64,000 nucleotides of DNA, from NCBI GenBank assembly GCA_000198515.1, contig FP929140.1, forward strand, positions 1 to 64,000. Direction: 5' to 3'. The notes beneath the pieces are model-generated. The model was not told where the DNA came from, ran no database searches, and saw only the letters and a list, made by a program, of their open reading frames with translations. Positions 42,996 to 53,174 of the stretch are shown here, in pieces. The first letter of the stretch is position 1. Every line of letters starts with the position of its first letter. Position numbers and translations under genes: made by a program. The stretch is from a gamma proteobacterium HdN1. Lineage in GTDB: Bacteria; Pseudomonadota; Gammaproteobacteria; Pseudomonadales; Ketobacteraceae.

Positions 42996-45416
42996 ATGCG
43001 AGTAAGTAATCATAGGCGCAGGCTGATTCCCCTGTTGGTTGTGAGTTTTGTTGTGGTGGTCGTGGGCTTCGCAGTGTTCGTCGTGAGTAGTGGCCCTCTT
43101 GCTGCAAAGGATTTGGTGGTTCAGGCGCAAACTGCGCATCCTTTGGTGGAGCGAATCGTATCGCCCACGACGGCATCTCGCGTAGAACGCGAAGCAGCTG
43201 TGTTTTACGATCAGCAGGTTCGCCCGATTTTGGATCAGCGTTGTGTGGTATGCCACGCCTGCTACGACGCACCTTGCCAGTTGAACCTGTCGTCTCCAGA
43301 AGGCATTGATCGCGGTGCGAATAAGCAGCTGGTGTATGAGGGAACGCGCTTGCGGCCCGCCGACCCCACGCGTCTAGGTTTGGATGCGCAAACGACTTTG
43401 CAGTGGCGCAACAAGGGTTTTTACTCGGTGCTGGACGTGGATTTGCCCGCTCGTGAGAGTGCACCGCTACTTCGCTTGCTGCGGCTTAAACAGAAGCACC
43501 CGTTGCCGCAGGGTGATTTGCTTGCGCCAGAATTTACCTTGGGTTTGGATCGTCAGCAGAGTTGCCCTGCACCTAGTGAGGTTGATCGCTTTGAGCAAGA
43601 GCATCCGAGCTGGGGGATGCCCTATGGCTTGCCGGGTCTTGCAGCTTCAGAGTTTGCAGTTTTAACGCGCTGGCTGGAGGACGGCGCGATGATGTCTGTG
43701 CCGGCGCCATTGAGCGTTGCGCTGGCTCAACAGGTAACGCGGTGGGAGCGCTTTTTAAATGGTGATAGCCTCAAGCAGCAGCTGGCTTCTCGCTATATCT
43801 ATGAGCATCTGTTCTTGGCGCATTTGTATTTCGATGAGGTGCGCGGGCCGGCTGCATCACGCAGTTTTTTTAAGCTGGTGCGCTCAAGAACGCCACCCGG
43901 ACAGCCACTTTCAATCATTGCAACCCGGCAACCCTTTGATGATCCCGGTGTTGAGCGCGTGTATTACCGCTTTCAACGTGACGATACGAGTATTGTTTCA
44001 AAAACGCATATGCCATATGTGCTAAATGGGGCACAGATGGAGTGGATGAAGAGCCTGTTCTTGGTGCCTAACTATACGGTGGTAAAACTTCCGGCCTACG
44101 ATGCCGAGAGTATTTCAAATCCATTTTTAAGTTTCCGCGATTTGCCGGTGGAATCTCGCTATCGCTTTATGCTGGAACAAGCGCAGTTTACGGTGATGGG
44201 GTTTATCAAAGGTCCAGTCTGTCGTGGACAGGTTGCGCTCAACGTGATTGATGATCATTTTTGGGTGGTGTTTGTAAGCCCAAAAGAGGAAAACTCCCAT
44301 ACTTTGGAGCGATTTTTGCTGGAGCAGGGCAAAAATATGGGCATCCCTAATGCGGAGGAGCGCGGCATTGGTGGGACGGCAAAAGCGTGGGTTGCGTATT
44401 CGTTGAAGCAGCGGGAGTATCTGGCAGCGCGCTCTAAAATGCTCAATAATTTTTTCTCCACCAACCATAAAATCAGCATGGATATGATTTGGGATGGTGA
44501 TGGCCATAACCCCAATGCAGCGCTAACGATTTTTCGCCACTTTGATAGCTCGACGGTTGAGCAGGGTTTGCTTGGACAAGCGCCCAAAACGGCGTGGGTG
44601 ATCAGTTATCCGTTGTTGGAGCGAATTCATTATTTGTTGGTGGCGGGGTTTGACGTGTATGGCAATCTTGGCCATCAGCTGAATACGCGACTCTACATGG
44701 ACTTTTTGCGAATGGAGGGTGAGGTTAACTTTCTTGCGTTTTTGCCGCGCGAGGATCGTGACGCTTTGCGTAAGTTTTGGTATCGGGATACTCGCTTTGA
44801 AGTGAATGATTTTGTGTTCAAGCCGGCGTTACATTTTGATCGGGATACGGGAATTGTTTTTCAGAGTAGCCAGCCCAAGCTTGAGTTTTACGAGATGCTT
44901 AAGGATTGGTTGGCGCCGGTGCTCAACCATCGTCACGATCTTGATCTAAGAAAGCTTCCCTACAATCAGGGGTATGCGTTGGCGCGAATCAATCACGTTG
45001 CAGGTAAGCGGGCTTCGTTATTCCCTGAGCTAAGCATGTTGCTGGTGGAGGGCGAAGGTCATGAGGATCAGGTATTTACGCTGATTCGCAACAGCGGACA
45101 TAGCAATATTACGAGCCTGCTGAACGAAAACGGGCAGCGTTTGCCGGAGGAAGATTATCTGACGCTGCTGAAGGGTGTGGTGGGTTCTTATCCGGGGGCC
45201 TTTCTGCGCGTGAAAGAGGGGGAACTCAATCGCTTTGTGAATGCCCTTGAGCAGGTCGATAGTGAGGCCGCTTATGCTGCTTTTTTGGGGCGCTATGGCG
45301 TGCGGAGGACGGCATCTGATTTTTGGGTGGTGAGCGATCGTTTCCATGCTCTCTATTTTTTGGAAAATCCGGTAGAGGCTGGGCTTTTGGATTTCAATCG
45401 CTTGGAGAATCGTTGA
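42996..45416 (+). CDS. cti: Cis/trans fatty acid isomerase (periplasmic, heme-containing)
   Basis: Cti converts cis-unsaturated membrane fatty acids to trans forms in response to solvent, heat or metal stress, without energy input. The 806-residue product has an N-terminal signal/anchor, then the c-type heme motif CVVCH (C83, C86, H87) after EREAAVFYDQQVRPILDQR. The rest matches the family, for example HMPYVLNGAQMEWMKSLFL, FMLEQAQFTVMGFIKGPVCRG and FAGFDVYGNLGHQLNTRLYMDFLR-type stretches. ATG 42996 is the natural start. Its 3' end overlaps the convergent topB by 64 bases. Confidence 0.93.
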   Translation: MRVSNHRRRLIPLLVVSFVVVVVGFAVFVVSSGPLAAKDLVVQAQTAHPLVERIVSPTTASRVEREAAVFYDQQVRPILDQRCVVCHACYDAPCQLNLSSPEGIDRGANKQLVYEGTRLRPADPTRLGLDAQTTLQWRNKGFYSVLDVDLPARESAPLLRLLRLKQKHPLPQGDLLAPEFTLGLDRQQSCPAPSEVDRFEQEHPSWGMPYGLPGLAASEFAVLTRWLEDGAMMSVPAPLSVALAQQVTRWERFLNGDSLKQQLASRYIYEHLFLAHLYFDEVRGPAASRSFFKLVRSRTPPGQPLSIIATRQPFDDPGVERVYYRFQRDDTSIVSKTHMPYVLNGAQMEWMKSLFLVPNYTVVKLPAYDAESISNPFLSFRDLPVESRYRFMLEQAQFTVMGFIKGPVCRGQVALNVIDDHFWVVFVSPKEENSHTLERFLLEQGKNMGIPNAEERGIGGTAKAWVAYSLKQREYLAARSKMLNNFFSTNHKISMDMIWDGDGHNPNAALTIFRHFDSSTVEQGLLGQAPKTAWVISYPLLERIHYLLVAGFDVYGNLGHQLNTRLYMDFLRMEGEVNFLAFLPREDRDALRKFWYRDTRFEVNDFVFKPALHFDRDTGIVFQSSQPKLEFYEMLKDWLAPVLNHRHDLDLRKLPYNQGYALARINHVAGKRASLFPELSMLLVEGEGHEDQVFTLIRNSGHSNITSLLNENGQRLPEEDYLTLLKGVVGSYPGAFLRVKEGELNRFVNALEQVDSEAAYAAFLGRYGVRRTASDFWVVSDRFHALYFLENPVEAGLLDFNRLENR

Positions 45417-47371
45417 GCGGGCTGTTTCCTCTTGGTTCGCTGGGTGTGTTTTGGGGCATTTAATCCGCTGAAGCTGCGAGGAGAGGTTTGCGTGCTTTGT
45501 TCAATCAACGTGCGCAGGGTTTCGATGAGCGGCTGAATGAAGGCGTGATAGTCGATTTTTTGCTGACAAATGGCTTCGAGCGCAGATTCCCATTGCGCGG
45601 TCATGTCGGGCAGGGTGGCGGATTCGGGCAGGGCTTCGATGAGTGCGGTGCCGGTGGGGGTGGCGCGAAGGGTTTTGCCTTCGCGCTGCACGAAGCCGCG
45701 CTTGAGGAGCAGTTCAATAATGCCGGCGCGTGTGGCTTCAGTTCCTAAGCCGTCGGTTTCTTTCAGGATTTTGCGGATTTCTGGGTCTTTCACAAAGCGC
45801 GAGACGCCGGTCATTGCGGAAAGCAGGCTGGCGTCGGTGAAGTGTGCGGGTGGCCGCGTTTGTTTTTCCTGAAGTTCGCCGCGTTCGCAGTGCAGGATAT
45901 CGCCTGGATTGAGTGGCGGAATTTCGGTGAGGGCGTCGGTATCTTCTGCATGGCCTGTTTCGCGGGCGTAGAGGGTTTTCCAGCCAATTTCTTGCACTTG
46001 CCGCGCGCTAGCGGTGAACAGGCCGCCGGCGATTCGTAGGGCAAGTTGGGTTTCAAGGTAACGGTGTGCCGGATAAAATTGGGCGACGTATTGGCGTGCA
46101 ATTTGTTCGTAGAGTTTGCGTTCGACGTCGGAGAGGCTCTGCGTTTGCGGTGGTTTTTCTGTGGGAATAATCGCGTGGTGAGCATCTACTTTTGCGTTGT
46201 CCCAGGCTTTGCTTCGTAACGTCGGGTTGGCGTGGCGGCAAGCGCTTTGTAGGGGCTCGCCAAAACTCGCAATGGCGCGTAGTACGTCGTTGCTCTGGGC
46301 GAAATGATCTTCCGGCAGGTGGCGGCTGTCGGAGCGTGGATAGGTGATCAGACGGTGGCGTTCATACAGTTGCTGGCAGCCATCGAGAACTTGTTGGGCG
46401 CTCATGCCGTAGCGTCGCCCCGCATCAATTTGCAGTGTGGATAGGCTGTAGGGCAGGGGTGGAGAGAGTTTGCGCGGAATTTTTTCCACGGACTCTACGT
46501 GCGCGGGTTGGTCGGTGATGCGGCGGGCTACGTTCTCTGCGAGGGCGCGGTTGAGCACGCGGCCTTCGTCATCCTGCCAAGGTTTGCAGGCTTCGCTTGG
46601 CTGCCAGCGAGCGGTAAAGCGGGCTGAGTCTGTGGGGTGAGCAGGATCTGCGAGGCTTGGTGCGGTTTCGCTGGGCGCTGGTGTGAGCAGGTGCGCCAAG
46701 ACTTCGTAGTAGGGTACGCTGATAAAATTGGCGATGACTTGGTCGCGCCGTACTACAAGCCCAAGCACTGGAGTTTGCACGCGGCCCACGGAAAGCACGC
46801 CTTGGTAGCCGGCGCTTTGGCCTTGCAGTGTATAGGCGCGGGTCATGTTGATCCCGTAGAGCCAGTCGGCGCGGCTGCGGGCGAGGGCCGAGGTCGAGAG
46901 TGCGGTGAACTCTTGGTTTGAGCGCATCTGCGTAAGTGCGCGGGCAACGGCGGTGGGGTTGAGGTCGCTGATCAAAAGGCGCTGCATGTTGCGCCTTTTG
47001 GCGGCAGGCACCTTAAAGTAATGGATGACTTCGTCCACGAGTAGCTGGCCTTCTCGATCGGGATCGCCTGCGTGGACGAGTTGATCGGCCGATTGGATCA
47101 GTGTGCGTAAGGCGCTGAGCTGTTTGCGGGTGGATGCTTTGGGCTGTAATTGCCATTGTTCCGGAAGGATCGGCAGGTGGGCGATCTGCCATTTCTTGTA
47201 GGCTGCATCGTAGGCATCGGGCTCGGCTTGTTCAAGCAGGTGGCCGATGCACCACGTTACGCAATCGCCGTTGCCGAGTTGGATACAGCTATCCTGGCGG
47301 TTGTGCGGGCGAGGCAATGCTTCCGCAATGGCGCGGGCCAGGCTCGGTTTTTCTGCGATATAGAGTTTCAT
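45353..47371 (-). CDS. topB: DNA topoisomerase III
   Basis: This is a type IA topoisomerase that decatenates replication and recombination intermediates. The product has 672 residues. The TOPRIM start MKLYIAEKPSLARAIAEALP, HAGDPDREGQLLVDEVI, and active-site region RLITYPRSDSRHLP with the catalytic Tyr are all clear. The C-terminus is basic (RTKRKQPAQRFSKRLKSKSP) with no Cys zinc fingers. ATG 47371 matches the family start. It converges on cti. Confidence 0.95.
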   Translation of the reverse strand: MKLYIAEKPSLARAIAEALPRPHNRQDSCIQLGNGDCVTWCIGHLLEQAEPDAYDAAYKKWQIAHLPILPEQWQLQPKASTRKQLSALRTLIQSADQLVHAGDPDREGQLLVDEVIHYFKVPAAKRRNMQRLLISDLNPTAVARALTQMRSNQEFTALSTSALARSRADWLYGINMTRAYTLQGQSAGYQGVLSVGRVQTPVLGLVVRRDQVIANFISVPYYEVLAHLLTPAPSETAPSLADPAHPTDSARFTARWQPSEACKPWQDDEGRVLNRALAENVARRITDQPAHVESVEKIPRKLSPPLPYSLSTLQIDAGRRYGMSAQQVLDGCQQLYERHRLITYPRSDSRHLPEDHFAQSNDVLRAIASFGEPLQSACRHANPTLRSKAWDNAKVDAHHAIIPTEKPPQTQSLSDVERKLYEQIARQYVAQFYPAHRYLETQLALRIAGGLFTASARQVQEIGWKTLYARETGHAEDTDALTEIPPLNPGDILHCERGELQEKQTRPPAHFTDASLLSAMTGVSRFVKDPEIRKILKETDGLGTEATRAGIIELLLKRGFVQREGKTLRATPTGTALIEALPESATLPDMTAQWESALEAICQQKIDYHAFIQPLIETLRTLIEQSTQTSPRSFSGLNAPKHTQRTKRKQPAQRFSKRLKSKSPASTGFSKK

Positions 47372-47475
47372 AGCCTAATAGAGTTCATTGCCTAAGCATC
47401 CTGTGACGTGGCCAGCTATAGCAGGCGCGTATCGTGTGTTATTCTTATACGTTGTGCAAGCCTTGGTAGAGCGAC

Positions 47476-48003
47476 ATGACCACACAGACTCCTTCCCAGA
47501 AAACGGTAGCGCCGAGAGATGCTGCGATTGAGCATTATCTCTCTCAACTTTGCCTGAAAGGCATTGTTGCGACCATCGTCTTGATTATTATTGGTATGGC
47601 AACGGAGGTGCAGAACCACGTTGATCTTGAAATCGTGACCGTATGGGGGGGGAGTGTGGGAGCGCTGGTCGCGTTTCTTGTCTCCGCCACCGCGCTACGC
47701 AATAAGGCAGCGAGCAGAGAAAATGGCGCGCTCTGGGGGATTTTGGCGATGCTGACGGCAATTTATCCGCTCTTGCTGGCGCCCTATTTTGGCTTGTATG
47801 TGGGTGCAGGTGTTTTGCTTGTGCACGATTTGACTGGGGGAAACTATCTAACAGGTCTGGTGCGGGTGATTACCTGTGTTTGCAGCTATTACGTATTTCG
47901 AGATGCCTTGCGCCTGATTCTTGCAACTCGCCACTTTGCCCTGCAGTCCCCGCGTTTGGAGGCGGTCATTGCTGAGTTGGCTTACGAGAGCCGTCATCAG
48001 TAA
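47476..48003 (+). CDS. Small integral membrane protein of unknown function
   Basis: Not recognised. The product has 175 residues and about four hydrophobic helices (GIVATIVLIIIGMA, WGGSVGALVAFLVSATAL, GALWGILAMLTAIYPLLLAPYFGLYVGAGVLLV, ITCVCSYYVF). The N-terminal ~25 residues and the C-terminal ~25 are hydrophilic. It stands alone, divergent from topB, with a weak GAG ribosome binding site before ATG 47476. Confidence 0.65.
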   Translation: MTTQTPSQKTVAPRDAAIEHYLSQLCLKGIVATIVLIIIGMATEVQNHVDLEIVTVWGGSVGALVAFLVSATALRNKAASRENGALWGILAMLTAIYPLLLAPYFGLYVGAGVLLVHDLTGGNYLTGLVRVITCVCSYYVFRDALRLILATRHFALQSPRLEAVIAELAYESRHQ

Positions 48004-48463
48004 ACGTGATCATGGCGCGCGAGCTGGAGCGGCTGGATTTGCAGCGGCTTTGGGAGCGTGTGAGATAGTCGTTTCAACGCGCAAGAAGAGTAATAACGTG
48101 TTCTATTTCTTGGCCATTAGGCGTGTAAATACCGTGCCGTTCTAGCGGCCACTGCTGCTGGCGCGTTATTGCTTGCAAATTATTCTGGCGACTGACAATT
48201 TTGCTGATACACTTCCTTTCGACTATGAAGTCTCTTCCCGTTGCCTTGTGCGATTTGGGTGTAGTGTGGCGTGATTGGCAGAGTTTCCGATGGGCATGTT
48301 TTTGGTCAAAACGTGAGCGGGCGTAGAAAAAAGCAGCAACTTGTGGCAGTATGCGCGCACTCGTTTATACGCAGATCCGTGATTTGATATACCATCTTGC
48401 GGTTTGTGTATCCAGAACAGTGGTCCTGAAACGACGAGCATCTTGAACATTAAGGAAAACACT
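48004..48463. other. Intergenic region upstream of the OmpA-family gene
   Basis: No credible gene is seen in this 460-bp region. It should hold the promoter of the OmpA-family gene. I see no strong hairpin, tRNA or other RNA. Confidence 0.5.
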
Positions 48464-49525
48464 ATGCGTAATCTGAAAATCAAATCTCTGGCGTTGGGGG
48501 TTGCTGCTGCAGCACTGGTGGGTGGTGTTGCGCACGCGGATCAAATTTTGATCAACCCGGGCGTTGCTTGGTACATGAACGACGCGGATCGCGGCCTCAA
48601 GAACAGAGAAGCCTATGTGTTAGGTCTTGAATACATCTACGCAGACCGCTTCGGGGTAGAAGTGTCGGGCTCGTTCTCTCAGCCGAAGTGGAAGGCTGCG
48701 AACCGTGGCTTGGGCGAAGATCCAGATCATATTGCTTATGACGCTAACCTTCTCTATTACTTCGGTAAATCAGGTGATCGTTTGCGCCCCTACGCAGCGT
48801 TTGGCGTGGGCGACGGCCGTTGGGAATTCGACAACACCGATTGGGTTGAAACCGACGTAAACCTCGGCGGCGGTGTGCGCTATGAACTGGCGAAGAACGT
48901 CAGCCTGCGCGCGGATGCTCGCGTTGTGCACGGCACAGATGAAAGCACTTTTGATGGCCGCGCTTTGTTGGGCGTGAGCTATGCGTTTAACGTAGGCCCA
49001 GATCGCACCAAAAAAGCTGCTGCTCCGGTAGCAGAGCCGGCTCCAGTAGTTGAAGAGCCCCGCGATAGCGATGGTGATGGCGTTCTTGATTCTGCCGATC
49101 GCTGCCCGAACACCCGCGCAGGCGCTAAAGTGGATGCGAATGGCTGCGAGCTCGTGAAAACGGTGATGGAAAGCATTCGCTTGAACGTGCAATTCGCTAC
49201 CGGCTCTTCTGCTGTTGCACCGCGCTACCATGCAGAAGTTCAAAAGATTGCAGACTTCATGAAGAAGTATCCCGATCTGACGGTGACCATCGAAGGCCAC
49301 ACCGACAATACTGGCGGTGCGGCTCTGAACGAAAGGCTTTCCAGCGCTCGCGCGAACTCCGTTCGTGAAGAGCTGGTGAATCGCTTTGGTGTTGCGGCAA
49401 ACCGCGTTACCTCGGTTGGCTATGGCCCGTCCCGCCCCGTTGCTTCGAACGCAACGGCCGCCGGTCGCCAAGAAAACCGTCGTGTTGTTGCAGTGCTTGA
49501 GAAAGAAGTCTCTGCTGGTCAGTAA
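48464..49525 (+). CDS. OmpA-family outer membrane protein with TSP3 calcium-binding repeat
   Basis: The product has 353 residues with a signal peptide (ALGVAAAALVGGVAHADQ). An eight-stranded barrel-like domain (about residues 25-185) ends with a linker AAAPVAEPAPVVEEP. A type-3 thrombospondin-like repeat follows (DSDGDGVLDSADRCPNT, then DANGC), as in OprF. The C-terminal OmpA peptidoglycan-binding domain contains VTIEGHTDNTGGAALNERLS and RRVVAVL. ATG 48464 has AAGGAA seven bases upstream. It probably acts as a structural link between the outer membrane and peptidoglycan. A strong terminator follows. Confidence 0.93.
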   Translation: MRNLKIKSLALGVAAAALVGGVAHADQILINPGVAWYMNDADRGLKNREAYVLGLEYIYADRFGVEVSGSFSQPKWKAANRGLGEDPDHIAYDANLLYYFGKSGDRLRPYAAFGVGDGRWEFDNTDWVETDVNLGGGVRYELAKNVSLRADARVVHGTDESTFDGRALLGVSYAFNVGPDRTKKAAAPVAEPAPVVEEPRDSDGDGVLDSADRCPNTRAGAKVDANGCELVKTVMESIRLNVQFATGSSAVAPRYHAEVQKIADFMKKYPDLTVTIEGHTDNTGGAALNERLSSARANSVREELVNRFGVAANRVTSVGYGPSRPVASNATAAGRQENRRVVAVLEKEVSAGQ

Positions 49526-49857
49526 GGCTTGATGCGCGCCTAGGTGGGTATTTACCCGCTTAGGCGCGGGTTTTGAGTGTTGGTTCTCTCCTGATCTTCC
49601 CCCTCCCCCGCTGTTTCCCCTGCCAAAAAAAGCACTGATCTCTCTCTGGCCTTGCGCCTGCTGCTTGGCCTTGTGCCCGCTATGTGCGCATATCCCGCAG
49701 CGATGCTCTCTTTTGATGCCGTTTTTCTATGATTCTTTGCGTTTTGCCCGCAAAAAGTGCGGCGTTGCGCGACAAAATCCAATTGGCTTACTACACTGAA
49801 GAGGTAGAAAGGCTATTAAAAAAGAGAAAGGCTAATAACAAAGAGCGAGGTCTGGCC
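49526..49857. other. Intergenic region after the OmpA-family gene
   Basis: This 332-bp region holds the terminator at 49536-49574 and then a GC-poor stretch before the hydrolase start. The upstream in-frame extension from 49729 lacks a ribosome binding site and is probably not translated. Confidence 0.5.
49536..49574 (+). terminator. Terminator after the OmpA-family gene
   Basis: A long hairpin pairs GCGCCTA (49536-49542) with TAGGCGC (49561-49567), and GTGGGTA with TACCCGC inside it. A GGGTTTT tail follows. It begins 10 bases after the stop codon. Confidence 0.85.
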
Positions 49858-51129
49858 ATGATACAAGGCTTTGTGCATCCCGAATTCAGCCCCATTGCAG
49901 ATGAGCTTGCCCGCATGATCCCCGCCGATGGGCGCAGTGGCGCGGCGATTTCGGTTTATCACCAAGGTGAGTGCGTGGTGGATCTGTGGGGTGGATGCCG
50001 GGATCGTGCTGGCAATCCTTGGGAGCGGGATACTTTGGCGCTCTCGTTTTCTACCACGAAAGGGGTGGAATCTACACTGCTGCATGTGCTGGCGGATCAA
50101 GGGCTGATTGACTACAACCAGCCGGTAAAACATTACTGGCCGGAATTTTGCCAAGGTGGCAAATCGGCGATTACCGTCGCCCATTTGCTGACCCACCAAG
50201 CGGGGCTTTACGACATTCGTTCATTGATTGATGACGCCAGTCGGATGACCGATTGGGAGTATATGGCGCACCACCTTGCCGCTGCTGCACCCTGCCATGC
50301 GCCAGGCAGCACGCATGGATATCATGGACTGACTTATGGCTGGTTGTTGGGTGAACTGATCCAGCGAGTGACGGGCCAATCCTTTGCTCAGGTTCTAAAA
50401 GAGCAGTTGGCGGATCCGTTGCAGTTGGATGGCTTGTATGTTGGATTGCCCGAAGAAGAATTCGGTCGCCGCGCAATGCTACGTTCTTTTCCGCGTTCCT
50501 CGCAGCCAAAACCGACGTTGGAATCAAGGCGGCCGATGGGGCCGATTCGCCAGTTTCAATCCGGCGTGCAGCGTACTTTGCTGAAACATGCGAGCCGCTG
50601 GGTGACGATTGATGGTTTTGCGATGCTGAAGGGGCTGGTTCCGCACGGGATTGCGCGTTTGAGTTTTAACGATGATCAGGTGGTAAGCGCTTGTATTCCT
50701 TCGGCAAATGGGATGTTTACGGCGCGCTCTTTGGCGCGTATGTATGCCATGATGGCGAACGGTGGTGAGCTGGATGGCGTGCGGTTGATGTCACCTCAAC
50801 GGGTTGCGCTGATCAGCCAAGTGCGTAGCCGCCGCTTTGATAAGGTGGTGCCGCTGCCGATGCATTGGCGTTTGGGCTATCACCGCGTCTTTACCACGGG
50901 GCCGCGTACACCCAATGCGTTTGGCCATTTTGGATTTCAGGGTTCCGGCGCTTGGTGTGATCCGAGCCGCCAGCTTTCTTTGGGCTTTACGGTCAACAGC
51001 ACGGCGGGAAGCACGCCGTTTGGCGATGCGCGGATTGCCAAGTTGAGTGCTCGGGCGATTGAGGCCGTGGAACGCATGCAGGGAGTGCGGGTGTTGCAGC
51101 GTGCAGGTGCGATTCCTTATGCGAGCTAG
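49858..51129 (+). CDS. Beta-lactamase-fold serine hydrolase (class C / esterase EstB-like)
   Basis: The product has 423 residues. SFSTTKG holds the SxxK catalytic pair (Ser65, Lys68), and YHGLTYGWLLGEL holds the second-motif Tyr. There is no signal peptide, so a cytoplasmic esterase or lipase-like role is more likely than periplasmic beta-lactam hydrolysis. ATG 49858 follows GAGG by eight bases. It stands alone between the OmpA gene and the metal-response regulator. Confidence 0.82.
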   Translation: MIQGFVHPEFSPIADELARMIPADGRSGAAISVYHQGECVVDLWGGCRDRAGNPWERDTLALSFSTTKGVESTLLHVLADQGLIDYNQPVKHYWPEFCQGGKSAITVAHLLTHQAGLYDIRSLIDDASRMTDWEYMAHHLAAAAPCHAPGSTHGYHGLTYGWLLGELIQRVTGQSFAQVLKEQLADPLQLDGLYVGLPEEEFGRRAMLRSFPRSSQPKPTLESRRPMGPIRQFQSGVQRTLLKHASRWVTIDGFAMLKGLVPHGIARLSFNDDQVVSACIPSANGMFTARSLARMYAMMANGGELDGVRLMSPQRVALISQVRSRRFDKVVPLPMHWRLGYHRVFTTGPRTPNAFGHFGFQGSGAWCDPSRQLSLGFTVNSTAGSTPFGDARIAKLSARAIEAVERMQGVRVLQRAGAIPYAS

Positions 51130-51163
51130 TGTCTCTTATACGAGCTAGAGTTTCTTACACGGG

Positions 51164-51838
51164 TTAGCGCTTTTCTTCTAGCGTGTATCCCATGCCGCGC
51201 ACTGTGTGTATCAGGCGCGGTTCAAAGGGATCGTCAATTTTGGCGCGCAGCCTCCGTACCGCGACTTCGACGACGTTGGTGTCGCTTTCAAAATTCATAT
51301 CCCAGACTTGCGATGCAATGAGGGCTCGCGGAAGGATTTCGCCGCGCCGACGCATCAGAAGTGCAAGTAAGGCAAATTCGCGAGCGGTTAATTCGATGCG
51401 CTGGTGGCTGCGCGTTGCGCGGCGGGTGCGTAAATCCAGTTCAAGATCGGCAACGTTCAACACGTCTGGCTCACGGCTGCGCTCGCGGCGTAGCAGGGTG
51501 CGGATGCGGGCAAGCAGTTCTGCAAAGGCGAAAGGTTTTACTAAGTAATCATCGGCACCGGCTTCAAGGCCACGCACGCGGTCGTTCACTTCGTCGCGTG
51601 CGGTCAGGAATAATACGGGCATGTCTTTGCCTGCGCTGCGGATGTCTTGCAGCACTTCCCAGCCGGAGCGGCCGGGAAGCATGACGTCGAGGATGATGAG
51701 GTCGTAGGTTTCATGCAGCGCTTGGTGGCTGCCGCTGATGCCATCCTGTACCCAGTCGGTAGGAAAGCCCGCTTCGCACAAGCCCTGCTTTAGGTAGTCG
51801 CCGGTTTTGGGTTCGTCTTCTACCAGCAGGATTTTCAT
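51164..51838 (-). CDS. Heavy-metal response regulator, OmpR family (CusR/CzcR-like)
   Basis: The product has 224 residues. The receiver domain has the phospho-acceptor Asp51, acidic Glu7/Asp8 and Lys101. The winged-helix effector contains [21 protein letters not shown] and [15 protein letters not shown], the pattern of CusR, CopR and CzcR. It most likely pairs with the sensor kinase at 59855, although that gene is about 8 kb away on the other strand. A CusR-type box at 53444-53459 is its likely target. It lies downstream of the FadL-like gene and may share its transcript. Confidence 0.88.
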   Translation of the reverse strand: MKILLVEDEPKTGDYLKQGLCEAGFPTDWVQDGISGSHQALHETYDLIILDVMLPGRSGWEVLQDIRSAGKDMPVLFLTARDEVNDRVRGLEAGADDYLVKPFAFAELLARIRTLLRRERSREPDVLNVADLELDLRTRRATRSHQRIELTAREFALLALLMRRRGEILPRALIASQVWDMNFESDTNVVEVAVRRLRAKIDDPFEPRLIHTVRGMGYTLEEKR

Positions 51839-51893
51839 CGGAAGTAGGGGCCTCGGTGGGTGAGGGTGTTGTTTGCTGCGCTGTTCTTAACCA

Positions 51894-53174
51894 TCAAAGC
51901 GTTTGCTGGAAAGCGAAGCCAATGGCATTTTGGTACATATGCAGGTTGGCGTTCCCGCCGCCCATTCCGCCTTGGTTGGGCATCCCGGGTGGAATGGAGT
52001 TGTTGCCTTGAATCGACACTTTCGGCGCATGTGCAACATAGGTGCTGAAACTTGCGTGATTGGTGAGCGCGAAGCTTGCGCCTAGAGTGTAATGCTTTTC
52101 CATGACGCCAGGGGCGAGAATGTTAAAGAAGGTTTCGCTGGCGGGAATGGGCTGGTTCATGTCGCTGTAGCCGGCGCGTAGGGTAAGAGTGGGGCTTACT
52201 GTGTAGACTGCGCCAAATTTCTTGACGTTTACGTCTTTCCAGCCGAACCCTGGGCCATTATGGCTGCCTAGTGGTTTTCCGGCGAACAGGCTGCTTACGC
52301 TGTTGCCAACGGCAGGGATGTCGCTGTAGTTGATTCGCTGGTAATCGGCGAGTAACGCAAGTGCCGGGATGGGTTTGAATGCGAGCCCGAGGGTGTAGTG
52401 TTCGGGCACGTCAAAATCGCCGGCATTTGCAAATAGCCCTTTGTAGCTATGAAACTCGCTCATGCGTGTTTTGGATTGCCAGCTCGCTCCGGCGCTAAGT
52501 TGCTCGGTAAATTCGCCGTGCCAACCGATGCGTGCGCCAACGCCTGAGGAGCTGTCGTAGCCTTTGTTGCTTACGTGCAGTGGATCGCTGGAAAATTGTC
52601 CAAAAGTATCAATGCCGTACGCTTTGAAATGCTGGTAGGCGAGGTTCAGGCCCACGCCAAGGGATTGGCCTTCCGCAAAGCGGAACGCGAGGGCGGGGGT
52701 GAGGAACATTTGCGCAAGGTCGATTCCGGCGGGGCCGGTGGCACCAAAGCGTGCATACGGATTTCGTTCGTAGCCGGTGTTCATGCCGCCATTGGCGTTC
52801 ACGGTGAGGCCGAACGCAAGGTCGGGGTTGAGTTGTTGTGTGTAGCCGAATTCGGGGATTAAAAAGTCATCATCGTCGTTGCCGTTGACCCGCTGATCGG
52901 GCCCAAATGCGTTGCCGGTGATGGAGCTGCCGCGGCGCGGGGAGAAAACGTCCAGCCCAAAATCAATGCGGTTGCCGAGCGATAACAGAAGCGCGGGGTT
53001 GGATGCCGCTGAAAGTGTATCTTGGGCAAGGGCAATGCCGGCACCTGCCGCGCCTTTTGCGGCGACGCCGTAACCGTGGGGTAAGTAGCCGTTGGTGGCG
53101 AGGGCAAATGGTGCGGTGCTTACACCAAGGGCGAGTACAAGGGTTTTGGGCAGGATGCGGGATACTTGCGGCAT
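51894..53174 (-). CDS. FadL/TodX-family outer membrane transport protein
   Basis: The product has 426 residues. A signal peptide (LVLALGVSTAPFALATNGY) is followed by GYGVAAKGAAGAGIALAQDTLSAASNPAL, the hatch-like N-terminus of FadL barrels. The end LHMYQNAIGFAFQQTL is typical of an outer-membrane barrel, with an aromatic-rich final strand. FadL family members move long-chain fatty acids or hydrocarbons across the outer membrane. ATG 53174 has AGGAG upstream. Proximity to a metal-efflux operon is unusual and may be incidental. Confidence 0.88.
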   Translation of the reverse strand: MPQVSRILPKTLVLALGVSTAPFALATNGYLPHGYGVAAKGAAGAGIALAQDTLSAASNPALLLSLGNRIDFGLDVFSPRRGSSITGNAFGPDQRVNGNDDDDFLIPEFGYTQQLNPDLAFGLTVNANGGMNTGYERNPYARFGATGPAGIDLAQMFLTPALAFRFAEGQSLGVGLNLAYQHFKAYGIDTFGQFSSDPLHVSNKGYDSSSGVGARIGWHGEFTEQLSAGASWQSKTRMSEFHSYKGLFANAGDFDVPEHYTLGLAFKPIPALALLADYQRINYSDIPAVGNSVSSLFAGKPLGSHNGPGFGWKDVNVKKFGAVYTVSPTLTLRAGYSDMNQPIPASETFFNILAPGVMEKHYTLGASFALTNHASFSTYVAHAPKVSIQGNNSIPPGMPNQGGMGGGNANLHMYQNAIGFAFQQTL

